64,000 nt of DNA from Hymenobacter mucosus. Lineage in GTDB: Bacteria > Bacteroidota > Bacteroidia > Cytophagales > Hymenobacteraceae. Every line of letters begins with the position of its first letter. Position 1 is the stretch's first letter. The notes below the pieces were generated by a model. The model was not told where the DNA came from, searched no databases, and worked only from the letters and a program-made list of their open reading frames with translations. Of this stretch, positions 52,315-61,296 are shown piece after piece. Location of the stretch: contig NZ_FZNS01000001.1 of NCBI RefSeq assembly GCF_900188255.1, forward strand, positions 558,001 through 622,000, read 5' to 3'. The translations under genes were made by a program, and so were the position numbers.

Positions 52315-52953
52315 TTACAAATTGGGCTGCTGGCCACCCATAAAGTCGTAGGTACGAATGATTTCAAGGATTTTCTCGAACGTCTCCCGATCGAAGAAGA
52401 TCATCAGTGGCAACTCAACCGAATTCTCTTTGTCGGAGAACTGCGTGATAACCGAGAAAATCAGCGGCTGCACCATGGGACGGTCTAGCAGCAAGTTTTG
52501 TAAGGCGTTGGCCATATCACCGCGGGGGTGAGCGGGCGGAGCACCATAAATATGAGCCTTTAGAATGTTGGCCAGCTGCGTCACCAAAGCACCGGTGATG
52601 ATGTTACTAATTTCCAGTAACAACGACTCCTGCATTTCATCAATGTCGATGGAGTCGGACGTTTTCATGCGTAGACACACGCGTGAAAGCCGCTGCACAT
52701 GCTGGCCGGAGAAGAACATGAGCGTAGTGCCGTTGAACTCGCCCCGAATATCAGACTGAATGATGACGTTCTTCTGCTGCAGTTCCCGCACCCGCTCGAG
52801 GATGCTTTTCCCCGACACGAGGTTCAGGTTAGGTACCTCCAGCAGCACCTTTTCCTGGGCAATTACCGCGAACGAATCGGCCGCACGGGCGAGGCCGATA
52901 TTTAAGATTTCGCGGATAATATCCCGTTCCAGTTCCGTCATGTGCAAATCCAT
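52315..52953 (-). CDS. cheC: CheC-like CheY-P phosphatase
   Basis: A 212-residue CheC/CheX-family protein, which in other bacteria removes phosphate from CheY-P. The phosphatase signature (Glu, Asn three residues on, later Pro) is visible in REILNIGLARAADSFAVIAQ with Pro in LLEVPNL, and a second helix in LLEISNIITGALVTQL carries the same Glu-Asn pair. ATG at 52953; a second ATG at 52941 is possible. Last gene of the che operon, 63 bp after cheA. CheC is usually paired with CheD, which is absent here. Confidence 0.85.
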   Translation of the reverse strand: MDLHMTELERDIIREILNIGLARAADSFAVIAQEKVLLEVPNLNLVSGKSILERVRELQQKNVIIQSDIRGEFNGTTLMFFSGQHVQRLSRVCLRMKTSDSIDIDEMQESLLLEISNIITGALVTQLANILKAHIYGAPPAHPRGDMANALQNLLLDRPMVQPLIFSVITQFSDKENSVELPLMIFFDRETFEKILEIIRTYDFMGGQQPNL

Positions 52954-53016
52954 AAGAGTCAATCAATTGGAAGGCCTGCCGTCAAAACAAGCGGCAGAGG
53001 TCTGCATTACGTGAGT

Positions 53017-54651
53017 TTATGGTCGTTTGGCTAAGAACAGACGAGTTAGTGCTGGTACATCCAGTACCAGACATACCTGTCCGCTGCCTAGAAGCGTAAC
53101 GCCACCAAACAAATCAATGGTATCCAGCGGCTTACTCATGGGTTTAATGACGATGTCCTGCTGGCGCAGAAAACGGTCGACAATAAGCCCGAGCTTGCGG
53201 TTGCTGTAGTTAACGATGATGATATCCTGTCGGCCGGTAAGCTCCCCTTTTACGGCGGGAGGCAATGGACCATCACCATTGTGGAGTAAGTTTCGCAACG
53301 GTACTACCGGCACGTTTTCGTCCTGTACCCGGCTCATTAGCAACCCACCTACCACGTGAAAGTCGGTAGGTTGCAAGGAAACCACAGAATCGGTGTGCAT
53401 GAGCGGAATAGCATAGCTACGCGCATCCAACTCGAATAAAAGGGCTCCTTTTACGGCAATAGAAGTAGGAAGCACCAGGGTAAACGTAGTGCCCTCTCCT
53501 AATACTGAATCAACACGAAGCTGCCCACCAAGGGAGTCGATGGCAAGCTTCACCACGTCGAGACCTACGCCACGGCCGGAAATTTCAGTTACTTCCTTAG
53601 CCATAGAAAAACCGGGTTCGAACAGGAAGGCCCGCACCGCGTCATCGTCTAGATTGGCCGCTACCTCTTGGCTTACTAGTCCTCGTTCAATAGCTTTCCG
53701 ACGAACGTTCCCTACGTTGATACCCCGCCCATCATCTACTACTTGCAGCAACACTTCATCGCGTTGCGTCTGAGCAGAAAGGGTAAGGTGTCCTTGCGCC
53801 GACTTACCAGCAGCTAAACGGTCAGCGGGGGTTTCCAGTCCGTGACCAACGGCGTTCCGAACTAAATGCAGAAGCGCATCAGTAATTATCTGAAGGATGT
53901 TCCGATCGATCTGGATGTCTTCACCTACAATAGTCAGCTCTACATCCTTCTTCTCAGCCGTGGCTACGTCACGAACGACCCGAGGGAACTTGTTCAGCAA
54001 CGAGCCCACATTCACCAAGCGAGCGTCCATTACGCTGTACTGGAGCTCGTCGGCAATGCGTGAGAAATGAGCTGCGGCCGTAGCTAGTGCTGGATTGCCA
54101 ATCTCTCGACTGAGTGTCAGCACCCGGTCCCGATCAATAATTAGCTCGCCAACTAGGTTGAGTAGGTGATCTAACTTTTTAATTTGGATGTAGACCAAGT
54201 CAGAAAGCTCCAACTTCCGGTTAGCATCCTCATCATCTTCGTCAGAATCATCCTCCAGTATAGGCTCCTCTCCCTGTACCAGTCGGTCAAGGTTAGTGAT
54301 TAGCTGGCTAATATCTGGTAGTTCGGCGCCTTCTCCTACCGCCCGAATCATTTCGCCAATGGTATCGACCCCGCGAAAGAGAACAGGCACCACTAGGCCC
54401 GTGAACGTCATTTCCTTGCTTCGAATGAGCCCGAAAATGGTTTCCATGTGGTGGGCGGCTTCCCCAATCTGGGTATAGCCCATCGCCCGGGAGTTCGACT
54501 TGAGATTGTGCATCAAGCGAAACAGCTCGTTCAAAGCTGCCTCGTCGGTTGGATTGCGCTCTAGCTCACTGATATGGCGGCTCATTGCGTCGTAATACTC
54601 GAGCGCCTCAGCCATGAATATTTCGCGGTACTCTTGCTCTCTCGACTTCAT
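53017..54651 (-). CDS. cheA: Chemotaxis histidine kinase CheA
   Basis: A 544-residue CheA. Domains: Hpt/P1 (about 1-115) with the phospho-accepting His48 in LFRLMHNLKSNSRAMGY; an acidic linker (EDDSDEDDEDAN); the P3 dimerisation helices; the ATPase domain with N box LLHLVRNAVGHGLE, G1 VVDDGRGINV and F/G2 boxes FEPGFSMA and GRGVGLDVVK; and a CheW-like P5 domain. No P2 CheY-docking domain is visible between P1 and P3, so CheY must be recognised otherwise. Its ATG overlaps the cheB stop by four bases. Confidence 0.95.
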   Translation of the reverse strand: MKSREQEYREIFMAEALEYYDAMSRHISELERNPTDEAALNELFRLMHNLKSNSRAMGYTQIGEAAHHMETIFGLIRSKEMTFTGLVVPVLFRGVDTIGEMIRAVGEGAELPDISQLITNLDRLVQGEEPILEDDSDEDDEDANRKLELSDLVYIQIKKLDHLLNLVGELIIDRDRVLTLSREIGNPALATAAAHFSRIADELQYSVMDARLVNVGSLLNKFPRVVRDVATAEKKDVELTIVGEDIQIDRNILQIITDALLHLVRNAVGHGLETPADRLAAGKSAQGHLTLSAQTQRDEVLLQVVDDGRGINVGNVRRKAIERGLVSQEVAANLDDDAVRAFLFEPGFSMAKEVTEISGRGVGLDVVKLAIDSLGGQLRVDSVLGEGTTFTLVLPTSIAVKGALLFELDARSYAIPLMHTDSVVSLQPTDFHVVGGLLMSRVQDENVPVVPLRNLLHNGDGPLPPAVKGELTGRQDIIIVNYSNRKLGLIVDRFLRQQDIVIKPMSKPLDTIDLFGGVTLLGSGQVCLVLDVPALTRLFLAKRP

Positions 54652-55724
54652 CGTGGTAGTGAATGAGAAGAAGCAAACATACCAGCCCGCCGTGCTGGCA
54701 CCTGGCTAACGTGACGTAACACATAAGCCGTGATTTCGCGCAGCGGCAGCACTGCAGTAGCTAGCCCGGCCATAATTACGGCTTTAGGCATGCCGAATAC
54801 AGCGGACGAAGCCTCATCTTGCGCTATTACTACTCCGCCTTTCTGCCGGACATAGCTTGCACCCCGGGTCCCATCACTTCCGAGGCCAGAGAGAACTACC
54901 CCTAGTACTGAGCGCCCTGCAGCAGTTGCTACTGATTGCATCAATATATCAACAGAGGGCACATCTAGGCTGGTTTCGTTTACAAACTCAGTTTGCCAAC
55001 CTTGCCAAGGAGAATTAGGTACGGGGCGAACTACCATATTGTACCCCCCAGGAGCTACCAACACGTGCCCCGCAACCAAGCGTGCTCCTTGTGTTGCAGC
55101 TTCTACGGGCAGCGAGGAGGCACGCTGCAGCCGATCTACTAGTGCATCGGTAAAGCCAGCCGGCAAGTGTACTGCTACCAGTACTGCCCAAGGGAAGTTG
55201 GTCGGCAGGTTGCGGACTATGGCCTCCACAGCGGTACTACCTCCCGTAGAGCCTCCAATAACCACAACCCCACCCGGTAGCAGGGGTGCCACTACTCGGC
55301 GCGCACTCATAGGTGAAGGCAAAGCTACAGCAGGCTTCGGACGCATAGCGCCCACTTTCCGTAGGACCTCTCGTCGCCAGACTAGCTGCTCAGAGCCGTT
55401 TACGGGTAGCGCCGACAAATAATCCTGCACCCCTAATTGCGCTACTTCCCGCAACATTCCTGATAAGGGTGGGCGGGTACTATAAAGCAATACGGGGCCA
55501 GCGTATTGGCGGCGTAATTGCTCTAATCCTAGTAATTGATCTTCTCCCACTATTATTCCCCCTGGCTGCAAGCGCCTAGCCAATCGTGCTAATTCTTCGG
55601 TACCCGAAGCCGTACCAACAACTCGCAGGGAGGCATCGGTATGCAGCAAGCGGGTCAGCTCCCCTACCACTAGGGTAGGAAGATTACCGAATACTATAGT
55701 GAAAGGAGTAGAAGAGTTGAGCAC
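54648..55724 (-). CDS. cheB: CheB methylesterase with degenerate receiver domain
   Basis: A 358-residue CheB-type protein-glutamate methylesterase. The C-terminal catalytic domain is intact: Ser in VIGGSTGGSTAVE, His in AVHLPAGFTDAL and Asp in SGLGSDGTRGASY form the triad. The N-terminal receiver keeps its length and shape (LRVVGTASGTEELARLARRL) but the acidic pair is replaced (VFGNLPTL) and the phospho-acceptor Asp position reads IIVGEDQL, so it probably cannot be phosphorylated by CheA in the standard way. GTG start at 55724; translationally coupled to cheA. Confidence 0.92.
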   Translation of the reverse strand: MLNSSTPFTIVFGNLPTLVVGELTRLLHTDASLRVVGTASGTEELARLARRLQPGGIIVGEDQLLGLEQLRRQYAGPVLLYSTRPPLSGMLREVAQLGVQDYLSALPVNGSEQLVWRREVLRKVGAMRPKPAVALPSPMSARRVVAPLLPGGVVVIGGSTGGSTAVEAIVRNLPTNFPWAVLVAVHLPAGFTDALVDRLQRASSLPVEAATQGARLVAGHVLVAPGGYNMVVRPVPNSPWQGWQTEFVNETSLDVPSVDILMQSVATAAGRSVLGVVLSGLGSDGTRGASYVRQKGGVVIAQDEASSAVFGMPKAVIMAGLATAVLPLREITAYVLRHVSQVPARRAGMFASSHSLPR

Positions 55725-55790
55725 AGAGAAAATAGTGCGAGTAGAGGCAAACTGGGGTGGTACCCCTGTTGGCAGGTGATGGAAACGAGG

Positions 55791-56174
55791 TTATGCTTCG
55801 GTAGAATCTGAACCTTGCAAGGCGCTACCCACAATCTCAAGTACCTTCTCTTCCGAGAAAGGCTTCACGATGTAGGCAGTAGCACCGCTTTCCAACGCTT
55901 CGTTTACAATAACCTCCTGGCCTACAGCTGAACACATTACTACTTTAACGTCGGGCTGGTCCTGGCGAATACCTTTAAGAACATCAAGCCCCGTGTTATC
56001 AGGTAGGATGACGTCAAGGGTGATAAGGTCAGGAGTAGTTTGAGCTGCCATTTCCAGCGCCTGCTGCCCATTAGCAGCTTCTCCTACTACCTCATAGCCG
56101 GCGTCGGTGAGCATGTTCTTGAGCATCGTGCGCATGTAAAAAGAGTCGTCGACGATGAGGATGCGGTTTTTCAT
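55791..56174 (-). CDS. cheY: CheY-like response regulator
   Basis: A 127-residue single-domain receiver with every phosphorylation residue present: Asp9-Asp10 for Mg2+, phospho-acceptor Asp54 (LITLDVILP), Ser82 and Lys104 (IVKPFS). It has no output domain and should carry the signal from CheA to an effector by protein contact. Bacteroidota of this type lack flagella, so the target is more likely gliding, pili or another process; this is inference. Located between cheW and cheB. Confidence 0.94.
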   Translation of the reverse strand: MKNRILIVDDSFYMRTMLKNMLTDAGYEVVGEAANGQQALEMAAQTTPDLITLDVILPDNTGLDVLKGIRQDQPDVKVVMCSAVGQEVIVNEALESGATAYIVKPFSEEKVLEIVGSALQGSDSTEA

Positions 56175-56225
56175 ATTGGGTTGATCAAACAGAGAGAAAG
56201 AAGAGCAGCTGAACAGTTTATTAGC

Positions 56226-56753
56226 TTAGGCTTTTGTACGCGCGGCGGCGGCGGAAGATTCCCCTTTGGATTGCAACTGCATTATTTCGCCGGGGGTAAG
56301 CAATTTCAGCATGTCGAGTACCACGATAATTCGATCCTCGGTTTTGGCAATTCCTTCAATGTACTTGTCGTGAATATTCAGATCCTGAATGAATTCAGGA
56401 GCCTTCTCGATAATGGAGACCGGAATAGACAAAGGCTGCGGTACTTCCCGCACCATAATGCCAATGGTGTAATCCTTGGCTTCGATGGCGAGGGTATAAG
56501 TCACAGCAGGCAATTCCTCTCCTGCCGGCCGGAGCTGAAACCGCTCTTCCAGATCAATAACGGCAATGATGTCGCCGCGCAGGTTCGCAATGCCCTTCAC
56601 GAAAGGAGGAGTTTTGGGCATACGCGCAATTTCAGGAGTAATAGTTACCTCCTTTACTTGTTCTATGCGAATGCCGTACTCCTCCTCTCCTAGCCGGAAT
56701 ACGATTAGCTGAATGACGGCTTCTTGTTTGCTGTATTTTTCGGACTCAGGCAT
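56226..56753 (-). CDS. cheW: CheW coupling protein
   Basis: A 175-residue CheW with two SH3-like subdomains: LIVFRLGEEEYGIRIEQVKEV at the start, the conserved IANLRGDIIAVIDLEERF (RGxxxPxxDL region) and a C-terminal Ala/Lys-rich tail. It couples the multi-HAMP receptor encoded immediately upstream (81 bp) to CheA. ATG at 56753. Confidence 0.95.
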   Translation of the reverse strand: MPESEKYSKQEAVIQLIVFRLGEEEYGIRIEQVKEVTITPEIARMPKTPPFVKGIANLRGDIIAVIDLEERFQLRPAGEELPAVTYTLAIEAKDYTIGIMVREVPQPLSIPVSIIEKAPEFIQDLNIHDKYIEGIAKTEDRIIVVLDMLKLLTPGEIMQLQSKGESSAAAARTKA

Positions 56754-56834
56754 ACCTGAAACGGAAAGGGGGTAGTAGTAGCCAACCCATATTTAGCGAG
56801 TTGGCTCCACTATGCATCAGTAGAAAAATCAGAA

Positions 56835-59800
56835 TTATTTCGCCTTGGCTTTGGTCTGCCGGGGCTTGGTGACAGGAGCTTCAGCCGCATCCGCAGGCTG
56901 AGGCGCTGCTTTTGCCGCACGGCGGGTGCTAGCCTTGCGGATGTTACCTCCGTTTGGATGCTCAGTGGCAGCCTTTTCCTCCGTAGGCGCTGCCGCCGGA
57001 ACAGCCCGACGACCTGTTTTGCGCGCTGGAGCAGCAGTAATTACCTCTGGGGTAGCAACTGCTGAGGCCGCATTATGCCGGGTAGGACGCGTGGCTGGGG
57101 CAGCTGGAGCTGGAACTGCTGGGGCATTAGCACGCCGCGAAAGCAACCTATGACGCCGGATGGGCTCAGGCTCAGGCTCGGGTTCGGGCTCCAAATCCTC
57201 AATGAGTTGGAAGGCTGACAACCCAAGCTGAAGGTCATCGGCAATATCCGTGAGGTTTTGGCTGCTGGTGGTTAGCTCCTGCATGCTGGTTGAGAGCTGC
57301 TTGGCAGTGCTAGCCACTTGTTGCGTACCAGAAGCTGTTTGCTCAGCAATGGCTACTACCTCTTCCACGTATTTTACTACGTCGCCAATCGAGGTCTTCT
57401 GAATTTCAGTAGCCGTTAGGATATCGCGCGAGGTGCGTAGCGTTTCGCCACTGCTGGTAGCAATGTTTTTAAAGGCAGAGCTAGCTTCAAACGTAGCATT
57501 TTTGCCCTTGAGTACCCGGCCTTCCATGGTTGAAATTGCCGTAGCAGCAGAAGTTGTATCCTTACGCACATCTTCTACCAGGGTAGCAATTTCGTTGGCC
57601 GACTTGCGGGAGCCCTCTGCCAGCTTGCGAATCTCTTCCGCTACTACCGCGAAACCCCGACCCGCTTCACCAGCGCGGGCTGCTTCGATAGCCGCATTTA
57701 GCGCGAGTAGATTGGTTTGCGCAGCAATGTCAGAGATGACGCCAAGTGACTTGCTAATCTCTACCGAACGCGTGTTAAGTACTTCAATGGTTTTAGAAGT
57801 TTGAGCAGCAGCCGAGCTGATTTCCTCCATGTTCTTCACCACCTCAGCCACTGTCTTTAGACCAAGCTGAGAAGTTTGCTCACCCAGAATAGCTGCTTTA
57901 ATGCCTACATCGGCCTTGCCAGCGGTTTCCTTGGTGGCCTGCATGATTTCTTCAATCAGCTTAAAGGCCTGGTCAGTTTTAAGGGCTTGGTTCTGGGCAC
58001 CTTCGGCCATCTGCTGCATAGCAAGGGCCACATCTACCGTTACTCGGCTCATTTCCTGGCCTTTCACTACCATTTCCTCCGACGACGTTCCTACTACTTG
58101 TGACGAGTCGTTGATTTCAGCCAGCAGGTCGTTCAAATTGTCAACGGCAAGGTTCAGGGCCGCAGCCATTGATTGAATGTCGCCGGCCGTTGTTACCTCT
58201 ACCTGTTGCGTAAGGTCACCCTCAGAAATAGCGCGCACTACACGGCTTACCTCCAGTACCGGAGAGGCAATGGATTCGAGCAGGTCGTTGAGCGTATCTA
58301 CAATTTCCTTCCACGAACCACTCACGCCGCCTACCGTAGCTCGCTCCGTCAGTTTGCCTTCTACGCCAGCTACTTTAGCCACGCGGCTTACTTCCTGAGC
58401 GAGGCGGTTCAGGTCATCCACCATGCGGTTGATGGTATCCGCTAGGTCTGCTACCTCACCCTTAGCATCTAGCGTCAGCTTCTGTGTTAGGTCACCTTGC
58501 GATACGCCAGTTACTACTTTTACAATGCCTCGTACTTGCGTTGTGAGGTTGGCGGCGAGGATGTTTACGTTATCCGTCAAGTCCTTCCATACCCCCGTCA
58601 CATTGGGCACATTGGCCTGGCCACCGAGTTTACCCTCGGTACCTACTTCCTGAGCCACACGGGTTACCTCACCCGCAAAGATGTTGAGCGAGTCCACCAT
58701 CTGGTTGATGTTGTCCTTCAAGTCAAGCAGCTCACCTTTTACGTCTACGGATACCTTCTGACTCAAGTCGCCGCGGGCAACAGCCGTCGTCACGTTGGCG
58801 ATGTCGCGTACCTGGCTAGTCAAGGAAGCCGCCATCGTGTTTACGTTGTCGGTCAAGTCCTTCCATGTACCCCGCACATTGGGCACAACCGCCTGGCCGC
58901 CGAGACGACCTTCGGTACCTACCTCGCGCGCTACACGGGTTACTTCGTCGCCGAACGTATTCAGCGAGTCCACCATCTGGTTTAGGTTGTCTTTAAGCTG
59001 TAGCAGCTCACCGCGTACATTTACCGTCACTTTCTGGCTCAAGTCGCCGCGGGCAACAGCCGTCGTTACGTTGGCGATGTCGCGTACCTGGCTAGTCAAG
59101 GAAGCCGCCATCGTGTTTACGTTGTCGGTCAAGTCCTTCCATGTGCCTGACACGCTAGGTACGTTGGCCTGGCCACCCAGGATACCCTCGGTGCCTACCT
59201 CCCGTGCTACACGGGTTACTTCGCCCGCAAAGATGTTGAGCGAGTCTACCATTTGATTGAGGATGTTTTTCAGGTCGAGAATTTCGCCTTTCACATCCAC
59301 CGTCATCTTCTGGGTTAGGTCGCCTTTTGCTACGGCCGTGGCTACGTTGGCAATGTCTCGCACCTGAGAGGTCAGGTTCGAGGCCATCGTGTTTACGTTG
59401 TCGGTCAGCTCTTTCCAAGTTCCCCCTACCCGAGGTACAGAAGCTTGGCCACCCAAGCGACCTTCGGTGCCTACCTCCCGTGCTACACGAGTTACTTCAT
59501 CGCCAAAGATGTTGAGCGAGTCCACCATTTGGTTGAGGATGTTTTTCAGCTCCAGGATTTCGCCTTTCACATCCACCGTCATCTTCTGGCTCAAGTCACC
59601 GCGGGCTACGGCCGTGGCTACGTTGGCAATGTCTCGCACCTGCAGCGTCAGGTTTGAGGCCATGTAGTTTACGTTGTCGGTCAACTCCTTCCACACCCCT
59701 GCTACATTGGGCACCGAGGCCTGGCCACCCAGCTTACCTTCCGTACCTACTTCGAGGGCTACGCGGGTTACTTCGCCCGCAAACAGGTTGAGCGAGTCCA

Positions 59801-60944
59801 CCATCTGGTTCAGGTTCTGCTTCAACTGCAGCAGTTCTCCCTTCACATCTACCGTAATCTTCTGGGTCAGGTCGCCCTTGGCTACAGCGGTAGCTACGTT
59901 GGCAATGTCTCGTACCTGCAGTGTCAGGTTTGAGGCCATGTAGTTTACGTTGTCGGTCAACTCCTTCCACACCCCCGCCACATTGGGCACCGAGGCTTGG
60001 CCGCCTAGGCGGCCTTCCGTACCTACCTCTTGTGCCACGCGGGTTACTTCGCCCGCAAACAGGTTGAGCGAGTCCACCATCTGGTTCAGGTTCTGCTTCA
60101 ACTGCAGCAGTTCTCCCTTCACATCTACCGTAATCTTCTGGGTCAGGTCGCCCTTGGCTACAGCGGTAGCTACGTTGGCAATGTCTCGTACCTGAGAGGT
60201 CAGGTTCGAGGCCATGTAGTTTACGTTGTCCGTCAGTTCTTTCCAAATACCACCTACGTTCGGTACCGAGGCTTGGCCACCCAGCTTACCTTCCGTACCT
60301 ACCTCTTGTGCCACGCGGGTTACTTCGCCCGCAAATAGGTTGAGGTTGTCAATTGTCTTGTTGATGGTTTCGGCCATCACCTTGAAGTCACCCGACACGG
60401 GAATTTGGAAGGTCTCATCCAAATTGCCCTTGCTGATGTTCTTCAGTACTTTGCCTACTTCCAACACCGGTACGGCAATACTGTCTACCAAGCCGTTGAT
60501 GTTATTAATCATATCGCGCCAGAAACCAGCGGCATTATCCGCAGAGGCACGTGCCTTCAGGTTGCCTTCTACTCCCGCTACTTTCGAGATGCGCGACACT
60601 TCTCCTCCTACTCCACCAATCATCTCCACCATGGAGTTGTAGGCTTCAGCTATTTCGGCAAAGATGTCATCGTTTTGCTTGGTCAGGCGCACTGATACGT
60701 CCCCCTTCTTAAAGGCGTCGAGGGCGTAGAGCACCCGGTTGAGCTGCTCGTTGACATACTCTGAATCAGCCGTGGCGCCCAAGTGGGAGCTGCTCCCCCG
60801 TTTTCGGGTAGAGTTGCCATTGCGGGTTCCGTTTGCACGGCCTGGTTCCTCCGAGCCATTGGCAAGCGCGGGGGTCAAGGCATTTAAAGATTCCGGGTTG
60901 GTGGTATCCGGTTGATTATTCCTGGGCGTCTTTGCTGAGGCCAT
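56835..60944 (-). CDS. Soluble methyl-accepting chemotaxis protein with tandem HAMP array
   Basis: A 1369-residue receptor and first gene of the che operon. A Ser/Asn/Arg-rich N-terminus (1-60) is followed by a HAMP-like helix pair (63-120) and about nine HAMP units of 92 residues: VAGVEG at 122, EVGTEG at 214, 306, 398, 490, 582, 674 and 766, then VAGVEG near 858. Each has the pattern GGQAxVPxVxGxWKxLTDNVN...VAxGDLxQK. The MCP signalling domain (about 950-1240) contains [20 protein letters not shown] and [15 protein letters not shown]. The last 110 residues are Pro/Ala/Lys-rich. No signal peptide or transmembrane helix is seen, so it is cytoplasmic. ATG at 60944; an in-frame TTG two codons earlier is rejected. 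Confidence 0.93.
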   Translation of the reverse strand: MASAKTPRNNQPDTTNPESLNALTPALANGSEEPGRANGTRNGNSTRKRGSSSHLGATADSEYVNEQLNRVLYALDAFKKGDVSVRLTKQNDDIFAEIAEAYNSMVEMIGGVGGEVSRISKVAGVEGNLKARASADNAAGFWRDMINNINGLVDSIAVPVLEVGKVLKNISKGNLDETFQIPVSGDFKVMAETINKTIDNLNLFAGEVTRVAQEVGTEGKLGGQASVPNVGGIWKELTDNVNYMASNLTSQVRDIANVATAVAKGDLTQKITVDVKGELLQLKQNLNQMVDSLNLFAGEVTRVAQEVGTEGRLGGQASVPNVAGVWKELTDNVNYMASNLTLQVRDIANVATAVAKGDLTQKITVDVKGELLQLKQNLNQMVDSLNLFAGEVTRVALEVGTEGKLGGQASVPNVAGVWKELTDNVNYMASNLTLQVRDIANVATAVARGDLSQKMTVDVKGEILELKNILNQMVDSLNIFGDEVTRVAREVGTEGRLGGQASVPRVGGTWKELTDNVNTMASNLTSQVRDIANVATAVAKGDLTQKMTVDVKGEILDLKNILNQMVDSLNIFAGEVTRVAREVGTEGILGGQANVPSVSGTWKDLTDNVNTMAASLTSQVRDIANVTTAVARGDLSQKVTVNVRGELLQLKDNLNQMVDSLNTFGDEVTRVAREVGTEGRLGGQAVVPNVRGTWKDLTDNVNTMAASLTSQVRDIANVTTAVARGDLSQKVSVDVKGELLDLKDNINQMVDSLNIFAGEVTRVAQEVGTEGKLGGQANVPNVTGVWKDLTDNVNILAANLTTQVRGIVKVVTGVSQGDLTQKLTLDAKGEVADLADTINRMVDDLNRLAQEVSRVAKVAGVEGKLTERATVGGVSGSWKEIVDTLNDLLESIASPVLEVSRVVRAISEGDLTQQVEVTTAGDIQSMAAALNLAVDNLNDLLAEINDSSQVVGTSSEEMVVKGQEMSRVTVDVALAMQQMAEGAQNQALKTDQAFKLIEEIMQATKETAGKADVGIKAAILGEQTSQLGLKTVAEVVKNMEEISSAAAQTSKTIEVLNTRSVEISKSLGVISDIAAQTNLLALNAAIEAARAGEAGRGFAVVAEEIRKLAEGSRKSANEIATLVEDVRKDTTSAATAISTMEGRVLKGKNATFEASSAFKNIATSSGETLRTSRDILTATEIQKTSIGDVVKYVEEVVAIAEQTASGTQQVASTAKQLSTSMQELTTSSQNLTDIADDLQLGLSAFQLIEDLEPEPEPEPEPIRRHRLLSRRANAPAVPAPAAPATRPTRHNAASAVATPEVITAAPARKTGRRAVPAAAPTEEKAATEHPNGGNIRKASTRRAAKAAPQPADAAEAPVTKPRQTKAKAK
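59761..60194. repeat. Identical 158-bp copies within the HAMP array
   Basis: Bases 59761-59918 and 60037-60194 appear identical, offset by 276 bp (92 codons), the HAMP unit length. Neighbouring units differ at many silent sites, so these two units were probably duplicated or converted recently. Confidence 0.85.
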
Positions 60945-61296
60945 AGACAAAGTAGAGTGGCGATGTCAGCAAAAGCTGACGGTGCACGAACGGAACGGTT
61001 GGTGGGCTGGTTCCTAGACTTACAAAGGTAGTAAATCAAGCATTGTAGCCACTATTCAGCTTGAAAACTTACTCCTTAATATTAACTGGCGGATGCTGAA
61101 CCTCTTGCCTACGGGTTCATGTTCCTCAACTACCTTATAAAGCCTCGACCTGGGCTTTTCTACATCGTAATATTACTGGGCCGCAGTTGTCTACCGGATT
61201 ATTCCAGCATCTTTGCGGCAAAATTCAACTTTACGCCGTGTGGACCGTTTTTAATACTCCACCCACGGCAACGCTCCTGTCGCCAGCATCCCCTGT
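60945..61296. promoter_or_regulatory. Divergent promoters of the che operon and topA
   Basis: No gene is seen in these 352 bases. A minus-strand -7 box TACCTTTG (61030 to 61023) is placed about 80 bp before the receptor gene. On the plus strand TTG (61187-61189), an 18-bp spacer and CATCTTTG (61208-61215) form a promoter-like pair 82 bp before topA. Confidence 0.55.

Noticed and set aside
58800..60250. Tandem repeat mistaken for a CRISPR array or DNA satellite
   Set aside because: The period is 276 bp, in frame, and encodes HAMP units; there are no short repeats with unique spacers.
56926..60642. Many long open frames antisense to the multi-HAMP receptor gene
   Set aside because: They repeat with the same 276-bp period as the receptor and are the antisense shadow of its repeated codons.
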